64,000 nt of DNA from Phoma sp. XZ068 (taxonomy: Eukaryota; Ascomycota; Dothideomycetes; Pleosporales; Didymellaceae). The notes below the pieces were generated by a model, which saw only the letters and a list, made by a program, of their open reading frames with translations, searched no databases and was not told the DNA's origin. Made by a program: the position numbers and the translations under genes. This document shows, piece after piece, positions 48,035 through 57,526 of the stretch (position 1 is the first letter of the stretch; every line of letters starts with the position of its first letter). The stretch covers positions 930,001 through 994,000 of the forward strand of contig RBKR01000023.1 in NCBI GenBank assembly GCA_004835665.1. Direction: 5' to 3'.

Positions 48035-48394
48035 ATGAACACCACCCGCTTCCTCCGCCCCTTCGCCAGGGCCGCCTTCCGCGCGCCCACCGCCGTCCGC
48101 CCTGCCACCATGGCCCGCCCCGCGCTCGCCAGCCAGCAGCAGAAGAAGACCCCCGAGGTCGGCGCCCAGCAGATGGTAGAGCCCCGGACCGCCGCCAATG
48201 AGAACGAGCGCGAGTGCTAATGCGAGCAGACCATCCTTAAGTCAGCCATGCCCCAGCTGATCCCCTTCTTCTTCGTCAACGAGACCACCGTGGCCTTCGT
48301 CCTGCTGCCCACCCTCATCTACATCTTCTCCAAGTACATCCTGCCCCAGCGCGTCCGCCTGTTCGCCGCCCGTCTGTTCATCAGCAAGTTGTAA
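48035..48394 (+). CDS. atp8: nuclear-encoded mitochondrial ATP synthase subunit 8
   Basis: The product is subunit 8 (A6L) of the F0 part of mitochondrial ATP synthase, in the inner membrane stator. Exons 48035-48175 and 48230-48394 give 101 aa. The C-terminal 48 residues start MPQLIPFFFVNE and end RLFAARLFISKL, the length and pattern of fungal mitochondrially encoded Atp8, with one membrane helix at about FVLLPTLIYIFSKYILP. Before it is an N-terminal extension rich in Arg, Ala, Phe and Pro (MNTTRFLRPFARAAFRAPTA) with almost no acid residues, a classic matrix-targeting presequence. The 54-nt intron (48176-48229) has a GTAGAG donor, a TGCTAAT branch and a GCAG acceptor; read through, it would introduce TAA at 48218-48220. 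The codons are GC-rich, standard nuclear ones. This gene is normally mitochondrial, so it marks a transfer to the nucleus. Confidence 0.93.
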
Positions 48395-48730
48395 GCGGGG
48401 GGCTCGAATGCAAGGAAAGAGCGAGTGGAGATGTGTACAAATAGTGGACATGTGCTCATAGACAATGGAATGGCATGACGCCTTACACGGAGACAAGTCT
48501 TGGCAGCGTGGCAGCATGGCAGCATCATGAATCTTTTTGATATCCTGACTATGAGTAGGGATGACATTGCATGGCTAACGTTGAGTATGCCTATTCTAGC
48601 TTCTAAGCACCGCTTCCTTCGAACGACCGGCGTAGACAGGAGGATCCACATCAGACATCCAGAGCCCATCAGTGACCCACCACGACCACTGAACGACAAC
48701 CCACAGCACCTCCAGTGCTCCAACGATATC
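48395..48730. other. intergenic
   Basis: No gene is seen in the atp8 3' flank. Confidence 0.5.
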
Positions 48731-49617
48731 CTACGCCTCGGCCAGATCCGCACCTCCGTCCCCAGGCTTCCAAGGCTCTCTAGCGCACATCGCCCTCGCT
48801 TTGTTGAGCACCCACCCCGGCACCGGCCAACGCCTCAAACCCTGAACGGACCAGCAACCAATAGCAGTAGCCATCTGCTCCATCACATCGTCAGCGTCCG
48901 ACTCGGGATCCTCATCGCAGAACAAACCACATCCAGGATCAGGAGTGAAGATGCCCGTCATGCCGGCAGCCATGGCTGCGTCGTCTGGAAAAGCTGCTTC
49001 CCACACCCCTCTAACCGCCTCCTTCGCAACATATACCTCCCTCTTGTTCATCTCCCCACTAATCGTATTCACCTCGCGTCCAACAAAACAATGTACAGCT
49101 TTCTTGAACTCCGCAGCCCACATCCTCACTTCAGCCGGCGACTGCGTTTCCACATGCCTCAACAGTCTCTTCACTGCCGCTTGGCGTTCGATCTTGTCTG
49201 ACGCCTATTTGTACTTGTACGCCCAGTCGTGCAGGAAGTCGTCTATGTCCACTTTGAGGGGTCCAGGATGTCGAAGGCCTCCATTGTGAAGATAGATTCG
49301 TGGATCCGGCCGAGGGAGACGGTGAGGTGCATGAGGTCTTTTATGCGTGTGTTGGGGTTCGGGTGCGAGGTGTAGTCCTAGGATACTTTCTTTTGGGGAA
49401 GTTTGGAGGTAATTAGGTTCTCTATGACTAGATCGTCATTGTTATTGTGAGAGCCAACGGCGGGCTCATAAGGGACCAAGGAGGTAGTTGAGTGACTTTC
49501 GAAGTTGGCTGGCGCTGGGGTGCTGGCTGGTTGCTGAACAATGTCAGCGGTAGGTATATGGGTAGCGGCGATGAGGAGGGCTGCAAGAGCAGCACCGATG
49601 AATAGAATGACTTTCAT
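48731..49617 (-). pseudogene. decayed secreted-protein gene, paralog of the gene at 51246-52091
   Basis: Three consecutive reading blocks look like one broken gene. The first (49617-49378) begins with the signal peptide MKVILFIGAALAALLIAA and ends at TAG 49378-49380. The same frame continues (DYTSHPNPN..., ...SIFTMEAFDILDP) until a frameshift near the C4 run at 49258-49261. The next frame runs through VDIDDFLHDWAYKYK into a second TAG at 49205-49207, then stays open to 48731. The blocks resemble the intact 281-aa secreted protein nearby: LLRHVETQSPAEVRMWAAEF against LMMHIRQQPAQHWKAWAERF, and VRGVWEAAFPDD against IDRAWRDAFPL. No intron I tried removes the lesions in phase. Alternatively the first block is an intact 79-aa secreted peptide and only the remainder is relic. 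Confidence 0.65.
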
Positions 49618-49968
49618 AACATGTGCTGACGTATACTAGTTATCGGCATAAGGGAGAGCTAGCATCGGTAGGCGAGGGTTATACCTTCGTATCGAAGTGA
49701 CCTAGTACTGAGCGAAATATTTCGACTTAAAGAAGTGGAACTGACATACCACAACCAGATTATCCACTCCTCAACGGGACACATCCCACAATTGCACAGG
49801 GACATTACGATTCTGATCACCTTTTATTAGACATTAACTACGGTTCAGGGTCTCAACCACACACCTCACCAATCCCCTCATCGCCCCCTCCCCTCTCCAA
49901 ACCGTCCCTTTACCCATCCCCTCCCCCTCCCAACATCCCCTCCCTGAACCCCTCTTCCCAAAACCCAT
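49618..49968. other. intergenic
   Basis: No gene is seen. It includes the C-rich 3' flank of the next minus-strand gene. Confidence 0.5.
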
Positions 49969-50457
49969 CTATCCATCAAACCCCTTAAACGAATCACACC
50001 TCACCCCTTTCTCCTCACCCGAAACCCCCTCCTCATCCGCCTGCTGCGCACACAACTCATAGTTCTGCGTCCCCTCCTTGTTCCTGCGAATCTTGCAAAT
50101 CCTCTGAATCTTGAGAATCGAATACCCGAGTCTGCTGCCTGAGAGTTTGCAGCGCGTGATGCGCGCGTATTTGTTCTTGGGGCGGTACAGTGAGGCGAGG
50201 CGCAGGGAGGTCATGTCCTCGTTGGGCCTGGAGGCGGGGTCCACGAGAGAGATGGGAGGGATGGCGCGGGGTTTGAATTGCTTGTCGGAGCAGAAGGGGT
50301 AGAGGCACCGCAGACGCGGGTATAATGTGTGGTGAGGGACGCTAGGTGTGTCCAGTGGACTGGTGGTAGTGGGTTTGGATGGGGGCTCGAGGATTGGTGC
50401 ACCCATGGCAAGGCTGGCGAAGGCTGCGATGGCAGCGGCGATGAAGGTGGGCTTCAT
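49969..50457 (-). CDS. small secreted cysteine-containing protein, orphan
   Basis: I do not recognise a family. A single exon encodes 162 aa. The first ~19 residues (MKPTFIAAAIAAFASLAMG) are a signal peptide. The mature part is Pro/Thr-rich, then basic, with six cysteines (C51, C56, C103, C121, C136, C154) that could form three disulfides. No membrane segment or anchor signal is visible. It lies between the decayed and intact members of a secreted-protein pair and is on the same strand, but shows no clear similarity to them. Size, secretion signal and cysteine content fit a candidate effector or secreted antimicrobial-type protein; that is inference. Confidence 0.7.
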   Translation of the reverse strand: MKPTFIAAAIAAFASLAMGAPILEPPSKPTTTSPLDTPSVPHHTLYPRLRCLYPFCSDKQFKPRAIPPISLVDPASRPNEDMTSLRLASLYRPKNKYARITRCKLSGSRLGYSILKIQRICKIRRNKEGTQNYELCAQQADEEGVSGEEKGVRCDSFKGFDG

Positions 50458-51245
50458 GTTGGTAGAAGTTGTATGTGGATGTGAAGAGTATGAGTTGCGT
50501 ACAGTTGGTGAGGAGGCACTGAAGCAGAGGGAGGGCGAGGTTTTATACTGTTCGATATATTTGTTTTTTGGGACTGCTGCCCATGGTTATGTGATAATGA
50601 GACCTGGTTTTGAAGTATTCAGTGGTTCGCGACAATATTCTCGTGCTACTTCGGTACTCTTGCAGCGTAGTAGTCCCTGAACCGTTTGCACTTGCACTGG
50701 TTCCGCGGTCCAAGTGCGGGCACATCTAAGATTCGTTATTGTAACGAGGTCAATCACTGTTGCAAAACCCTATGGAATATTGTAGTTGGCCGATGATACA
50801 CCCCTCGAAAGGTTGACCGTTCCGGGACGGCCATTTCATCACTGTGTAGGTGCTCAATGAACATGGTTCACACGTTTTGCGAATCACATGACGTAGTGGA
50901 GCGCCTCACTAAATCGGATTTCATGAGCAAGGGTTTAGACTACGAAATCAGTTCAGACTATTGAGTGCGTAGATGTGTCCTTTCCAGTTACAAAGTTTTG
51001 CGCACCCAGACAATTTGCTCTACCCATCTTCCCGCCATCAAACGTGCCCAGGAGCACCAATAGCGTGTGTAATACAAGATCCAAATTTAAGATGCGGTGC
51101 AATTCTCCTTCATGGGCTTCTCTTAGGCATTCACATCAATGATGTGAGTATCTGTCAAGAAGGCACTCCTTCACCCGTTGAACAACGATAAGGCCTCTGT
51201 GCCGGCTTTCATTGTTGACCGTGCATCCACGCTGAGCCCTGTCAT
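50458..51245. other. intergenic
   Basis: No gene is supported in these 788 bases between two secreted-protein genes. Confidence 0.5.
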
Positions 51246-52091
51246 CTAACATTCCCTCAAGTCCTTGCAGTTCAGCGGGAAAGCATCTCGCCAAGCACGA
51301 TCGATCATGGCCCAGGTAAGGCTGATGTGCTTAGGAATCCGACTGAGGATGTGGTCAGACTCATCCGTGACAGACTGAGCAGCCGCGTGCGCAAACCGCT
51401 CAGCCCAGGCTTTCCAGTGCTGCGCTGGCTGTTGGCGAATGTGCATCATCAGCATATCTTCGTAGACTGAATTGCCTTCCTCGGTGGGGTGGTCGGTGTA
51501 CTCGCGCATCCAGCTCTGGAGGTCCCTGTCTATCGCGGCAAGGTCGGCATCGTTGGAGACGTGTCCATCCACTCCCTGTTTAAGCTCTAGTACGGCCTTG
51601 TGTACGTGTCCAAGCTGGTCAATTTCGGCGAATAAATGTGCCAGAGCGTCTACAGCTGCGGGGTCTTCAGCTAGTAAGGAGGAAGTGAGCAAGTCGAAGA
51701 CCGAGCTGTCGTCCTTTGAGATTTCGTCGCGATCCCCGTCGACAATATCGACATGGCGACGTACGAGGACAGGCTCTCCAAGCAACGAGGGGGGAATGCC
51801 GTCAGGAGCGCATATCATGTAGCATTTCAGTTCAGCGCTCTCTGGCAGTATCTTGCACAAGTCGCAAAGGCCGCGACGCGTCATACCTGAGAGGATCGTG
51901 GACATAGAGAAGGGAGTGGCAATGGCGGTAGTCTCAGTAACCTCATCATTACCGATGATGGCTTCGGTGGCGGAGCCCAGCGTGGATGAAGTTGATGTGA
52001 TATCGAACTTGTTGATGTTGTCACGAAGCACAGGTGTGCCGACGACAAGGCCCACAAAGGCCGTAGCAGGAAGGAAGAGAAGAACCTTCAT
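51246..52091 (-). CDS. secreted protein, orphan family, intact paralog
   Basis: A single exon encodes 281 aa of no family I know. MKVLLFLPATAFVGLVVG is a signal peptide. A cysteine cluster follows at C76, C79, C90 and C94 (CDLC...CYMIC), with dibasic RR sites at about 72-73 and in VRRHVD that could be Kex2 sites. The C-terminal ~170 residues look alpha-helical, with LMMHIRQQPAQHWKAWAERF and IDRAWRDAFPL, and the chain ends with a cysteine pair (C275, C281). The helical part is shared with the decayed gene 1.6 kb downstream, so the two form a small local family. No enzyme motif is visible. A role outside the cell, for instance in interaction, is only inferred. Confidence 0.78.
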   Translation of the reverse strand: MKVLLFLPATAFVGLVVGTPVLRDNINKFDITSTSSTLGSATEAIIGNDEVTETTAIATPFSMSTILSGMTRRGLCDLCKILPESAELKCYMICAPDGIPPSLLGEPVLVRRHVDIVDGDRDEISKDDSSVFDLLTSSLLAEDPAAVDALAHLFAEIDQLGHVHKAVLELKQGVDGHVSNDADLAAIDRDLQSWMREYTDHPTEEGNSVYEDMLMMHIRQQPAQHWKAWAERFAHAAAQSVTDESDHILSRIPKHISLTWAMIDRAWRDAFPLNCKDLREC

Positions 52092-53440
52092 AATGAATAA
52101 GGTTTGGCGTGACTGTGTAGTGAGTGCCGGGTGTGGAGTTTCCAGATCTTATACTCCTTTCTTGAGTTTGGGATTTATGAAGGTCAACAAGACCAAGTTT
52201 GAGCAACTGTACCCAACTGTGGTACTGCTCAATGACCCTCGAATGGGTTCCCCTCACCTCGATTGAGGACTTTCGTGGCCAGAAGCCAGGATCTCACGCC
52301 CTGAACCCATCAAGAATCGAAAGGGGTATCATGTTCAAGCGGGGTCGACCAACTCTGGAGGGGCTCGCACAACAATGAGCACGTCCACACTGCATTTGAG
52401 CGATAGATGCCTTGCATGTCGAAAGACTGCCGAGAATGACTTCTCAACAGAGTAATGTATCAACCAATCATCGTGATGAATGTCGGATTCGTGACGTTGC
52501 CTATTCGAGTTTTCGTGTGGGCTGAAAACATTCAGTTTCCCAAGTAGCTATCGAAACTACTTGGTCAGTGTAGAGCTGCACATTTGCTCACGCAAAACTG
52601 AGACAATCCAGGAGGCTCTTTGATGTAGAGGTACACGGCTGAAACCTTCATAGACCTTAACTCGATCACAGCAAAGCCTCAACCATGTAATCCGTCGCAA
52701 AACGAGGCCAGGCGAACATTGCTGAATCGATTGTGGATGTGAAGGTCTGGCTGATCGGGATCGACGCTGAATCCTCCCGCCTCACTCTTGTGGGTGGCCA
52801 CTACGACTAGCCTTGTTCGTTTCCAGAATATCCAGCGAAATTTGATAGACTTGGTATAACAAAGCCCTTCTGGCGCAGACAAAGAATGCTTCCAAGCAAT
52901 CACGAAAAGTGGAATTTTGTAGGAGAAATAAGTCTGCCTTATATTCGACGTTTAAGAAGAGACACTTTATTCCAGGCAACTAGCATTCAAGTTTGTCATC
53001 GTCAATGAAATGTCTTGAACCTTAGATATGCCCTGATATTAGGAGCAATGATGCAATGTGGCGAGGATAGCGAATATATGAAGAATCCCAACTCTCACCG
53101 TTGTCGTGCAGGTTAGGGATAGGAGAAACTTCAGCGTCGTATTATGCCTCTACAATGAATGTCATACTATTGTCTGGCTCTTGCTGCTCCCTTGTATGTT
53201 GACGTTGGCGACCAGACCTACTGATAACTCTGTGCGCTACTCATCTTTGTCACATCCAGCGTGCGTGTCGCTCATTCAGTCGCAACGGTACTTTCACTTG
53301 GGAAGTATTGCTTGCTGGAAAGACCATTCACTCTCATACTGTATGTTAATAAGAGCCCCTACTTCGGAATCGCCGACCTTTGTTCCGACTGCAGTTTACT
53401 CTCTACGCCCACATCTGAGAGCACCTCGTGTCCATACAAC
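52092..53440. other. 1.35-kb intergenic region
   Basis: No gene is supported. Overlapping frames at 52679-52979 on the minus strand are short and motif-free. Confidence 0.5.
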
Positions 53441-53714
53441 ATGAATCATCCTCAGTTCGTATCATTGCTGATCGTCGCAGCTCTCATTGCTAAACCAACT
53501 CTTGCATGGGGTATCCCGTTCCTGGACGACAAAGTCAACGCGGAGTTCCAGTACCGCTACCTCGAAGCCCTCAAAGCTCCGAACGACATCATAGGTTGAC
53601 ACTGTCGATCCGACGTTGTCCACGAGTTCTCGTGACGAAGATGAAGATCAAGGATGTTTCAAGAGGGAAAGAAAGGGCGGTCAATGGTTCCACGGGCTGT
53701 TCGGTGTCATTTAA
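53441..53714 (+). CDS. very small secreted protein, orphan
   Basis: The open frame from 53441 to the TGA at 53599 encodes 52 aa, starting with a signal peptide (MNHPQFVSLLIVAALIA, cleavage near TLA/WG). The sequence downstream continues as plausible coding in another frame. An intron at 53595-53640 (46 nt, weak GTTGAC donor, CGTGAC branch-like element, GAAG acceptor) joins them in phase to a 75-aa protein ending CFKRERKGGQWFHGLFGVI. The mature peptide would be ~50 aa with a basic, aromatic C-terminus and one cysteine. If the intron is not real, the gene is either a 52-aa peptide or frameshifted. No family is recognised. Confidence 0.5.
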
Positions 53715-55122
53715 GTCTTCACGGACACCGCTTACGAAGATCTGCTACATCGGTGAATTTCGAAACAGCCGTGAAGTGACTCTTCATGGAAGGATTTTAC
53801 TTACCCCACGTATGGCGGTGAGTGTACCAGATGAGATGTGGATTGTTTGATGTCTCTGCAATGATGAAGAGCAAGGATGGGAATACCGAGTTTGTACCGT
53901 GTGCTCGTCCGTGCTACTTTCTGAAAATACACTCCCCAATCAACAAACACCTTGAAAGCTGTCTCAGAATAGGGAGAAGAATAGTCTAAAGAGATCAAAT
54001 GACAACTTAAGTGTTTCGCGTAAGCCGCTGAAAGCTGAGTAACTGTTTTCCATGTGACACATTACGATCGCGGTGGGTGAAAGTAGCGTGTCTTATATCT
54101 GCAATGAATGTCATCAACAACGCTGTATTGGCAGCTGTGAAGCTGAAATTGAATTAATGATCAACCTCTCTGGGGGGTCGAATTGTGGCCATGTTGACTT
54201 CCAGCGGCACTTAAGCAGAGACTGCGCGCGGGAATTCAGATGCCGTTAGGATTCGCCCCTGCAAAATGAGAATGCTCAATTGGGACGCCTTGCCGCGGAT
54301 TCTAATCAACTTTGGGTCTTCATGAAGTGTGCTGTTACACGGTTCGTCACCAGTCTCGCTGACCGAGGTTGTTGTGGCTCAAAGTCATCATGACAGCGTG
54401 ACATCGTTCCACCATCCGCGGAAAGCCGTTCATACCGACCCACTGGTAGATGCACGCGCATGCCACATGTGGCGTTTCAGACCTTTTGATTCGTGTCAGG
54501 TGTCAAACCTCAGATGTGGAATCTGCCGTGGGTTGGGTCGCGAGACTCAGTCCGAGGCTGAACTCTTGGTTAGGCTGGAGTTCGGAACTAGCTGCATCCG
54601 CTGAACCATACCGGTGGCTTCAGTCGGCTTGGAGTCACATCGGGATAGGGACATGTGCTGATGACTTTGAGTTGTTTGCGATACGCGTGGGGATATTATC
54701 TAGACAAGAAATCTATCTATCTACGTGAAGTGGACAGCTGTCGGCCGTAAAGTCGAACAGCCATACCCACATTGGGGTGTCATCACTCGTAAGCCAAGCT
54801 GAACGTGAAATGTATAACGGAGATTGAGAAAGACGGAAATAGAACGCTGGAACGCTATAACATGCAATGCACCAAAGCATTGCGGTAAGGTAAAAAGGAC
54901 GCCTGGAGTGAGATGCAATGTAGTGAGATGCACCTGACCGCTAACACCGAGGTAGAACAAAAGAATGCTACAATACCGCCAGAATATCGTGTAGAAAGCT
55001 GGTGAGAGTCCAAAGATAGGCTCACCGGGTAGAACTAGAGATCCTGTTCATGTCTGATCGGCCAGGGTCAAAGCGGCCCGGGCTTTAGGCAACTCGGGTG
55101 CACAACCGAGAACGATGATAAC
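53715..55122. other. 1.4-kb intergenic region
   Basis: No gene is supported; only short unconnected open frames are seen. Confidence 0.5.
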
Positions 55123-57526
55123 TCAGATCATGCTGGCTATAGAATTCAGACTGGCAGTCGTCGCTCTAATACCCACAAGCTCTGGCTCACTGACCTGATG
55201 TGCAAGGCTCATCGGTGGTGTTGCTGAATATGGGGTAGAGAAATTCGGGAAGCTTTGCAGTGGAGTAGGGAACATGCCCATGATGCTTTCATCTTTAACC
55301 CTTGCCGACTCATAGCGAAGCTCAGGGAAGGCTGCCGCTGTTGGCGTATGTAGCGCATGCAATGACGTTGTAGTCGGTGTTTGTGGGTGGTACATTGAGG
55401 GTGTCGCTGCTGCTGGGGTCGGATAAGAGACACTGCTTCCGTATGATGTTGTACTCAATGATGGTGTCCCGGTAGGAGTTGAGGCCGGCATTCCGAACGT
55501 TTGCAGTACGGAGCTACCCGATATTGGAGTCGGTGTCGAATGACGGTGCGAAGCTGTGTTGGCAGGCGTTGACTCCTGTTTGACTGGATGCGAAGACGAT
55601 GATGCTGATGCCGAAGATACAGCACGAGCGCGACATGCCTGCGTTTCACGACGCCGTTTTGGCCCGTCTTTGACTTTTGGGTGGGTGTGACACTGTGGTG
55701 GTATTGTTAGCGAGTCTGTGCAACCTCACAGGCCAACACGAACAAATGAATTGTGCGAGCAAAGAACGAACATGGGTCGAGAGGAATGCAGGGCAAAACA
55801 CGAACCTTGTAAGCATGCCTGAACCATGTCGTCCCTTTCTTCTTACTGCTGACCAAAGCAATCCACTCGCCGCAGCTTCCACAAAGACCTTCCCACACAT
55901 CGAGGTTCCCCTCTGTGCGGCGGGTGTCTTGAGGTCCCTGGAATGCCGCGCCAGTCGCTGCGCTGACGCCGTGAGTGAAAGACTTGTCATACCAGAAGGC
56001 GCTGTTCTTAAGGACAAGCCAGCGTCCTGGTTTGCAAAGTCCGCACCACCCTTCGCGCTTGTTGCCGTGCCCGCGGACCCACCTTGGAGTGTATAAATCA
56101 CCATTGAAGCGGAGGTCCTGCTCGTGTGGTACAAGATCCGGGTCCGATGGGTTCATATCCGATTCAGGCGGGTTCGAGGGCTCTTCGTGGAGCGAGGAGT
56201 ACAGGTCAGGAGGGTCCGAGAGATCCGCGAAGTGTGATGAGCAGCCTCCGTGTCTGTCCACGTTGCTTTGGAGCAAACGAAAGAGACCCTGCGAAGGAAG
56301 TGGGCGAGGTACCTCGAGGTGGAATTGCTGGTCGCGTGTCGAATACAGAGGGGGGCCATTGGACTGGAGCTGATGGTTCTGCGAATATAACATATTTTGC
56401 GCAGGCATGCTATAGCTGGCCATCGCACTAGGGGGGTATGCTGGCATTGAATGATGCGGATTAGGGCGCGGTCCATAGGGAGCGAAGTGATCAGGGATTT
56501 GAGGTACTGCGCGTGAGTTGGTAGGTGTTGAAGTCGGTGCCTGTCCAGTAGACCATCGTTTGAAACGTGTGCTTTCCAGTGTATAGGGCGAGGATCGAAC
56601 GTTGTTGTGTGGCGCTGGGGACATACGAGCCCGACTTCCAGCACGAGCAACGTTGTCATACTGCGACTTTCTTGGTGAAGCCAGTGGCGACATCAGATGG
56701 CGACCAGCAGGCTCGACCGTGTTCCACGCTTCACACTCTGATGTGTATGAAATCGCCTCGGATGATCCCATCTCTTCATGGGATGATGCATCAGGAAAGA
56801 TTCCACCGCCTGTGCTGGACATTGAGAAGGATGACTCGGACATACGACGAGGTCCCTGCGGATTGAATTGCGTCATGTTGTCGGTTTCTTGCTGTCCCAT
56901 ACCCTGGAACTGTCGTAAGTCAATGATAGGAGTGTTCTCGTCCTGACCTATTAGCCCGTGGCTAAAGTCGGTCGTATCTGCGTCCAAAGAAGGGAACGAC
57001 TCGAGCTCTTCGCACACCTTTGCGCCCCAAGGACCTTTGGTGGTCAGCATGGATCTCTCAGAGGGCATGAAGCGAACATACTTGTGTCGATGACATTGGG
57101 AAAGTACTCTGCTGATGTGCTCATACCACTGGTATTCATGCTGAAGCCTGCGCTGCTGAACGCCGGTGCCTGTGAAGCGATAACATCAGACCTCTGGAGG
57201 TACTGTACATGCTCGTCTCTGATCGGTACCATAGGCCCCCGAGGGCCAGCATAATACGACTTGTGGGTCTGTGGCACAGCCCACGTGGATTGAGGCGGCG
57301 AGGATCTTGACATTTGTTGCATCATTTGCGGTGGTTGTTGCCTTTGGAAGGAATAATTGTTGTATGCATACATCTGTGTTGCTGAAGTGGGTGGAGATTG
57401 ACCCATAGCCTGCGATTTGCTCGATGACGGGCGGTATCTATAAGCATTCTCAGCATATGCGTGCGATCTAGATGTCAATCTGGATCAGTAAAGAGCGCCT
57501 TACTGTTGAAGTGCATTGAATTCCAT
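55123..57526 (-). CDS. Rua1-type transcription regulator
   Basis: Four exons (57526-57504, 57437-57082, 57034-55806, 55692-55123) give ~725 aa. Residues 1-440 are Gln/Ser/Pro/Met-rich and disordered-looking. Residues ~440-540 form the conserved Rua1 C-terminal domain (DUF4451/PF14616): TPRWVRGHGNKREGWCGLC, then GRWLVLKNSAFWYDKSFTHG, GLCGSCGEWIALVSSKKKG and TTWFRHAYKCHTH across a splice. The ordered Cys and His residues suggest a zinc-binding, DNA-contacting domain. Ustilago Rua1 activates a glycolipid cluster; no such cluster is here and ascomycete targets are mostly unknown. A basic/Ser-rich tail of ~190 residues follows. The first intron is uncertain: acceptor at 57438 gives 66 nt, an alternative at 57468 only 36 nt. 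Confidence 0.88.

Noticed and set aside
48218..48220. In-frame TAA in the atp8 reading frame, suggesting a pseudogene
   Set aside because: It is part of a TGCTAAT branch point inside a well-formed 54-nt intron, and the sequence on both sides stays in phase after splicing.
48176..48220. Reading atp8's presequence exon alone as a separate 61-aa gene
   Set aside because: It would end at the branch-point TAA and leave the Atp8 block without a targeting signal; splicing explains both.
52679..52979. Overlapping minus-strand frames of 65-74 codons
   Set aside because: They are short and overlap in different frames, and no motif or convincing intron joins them.
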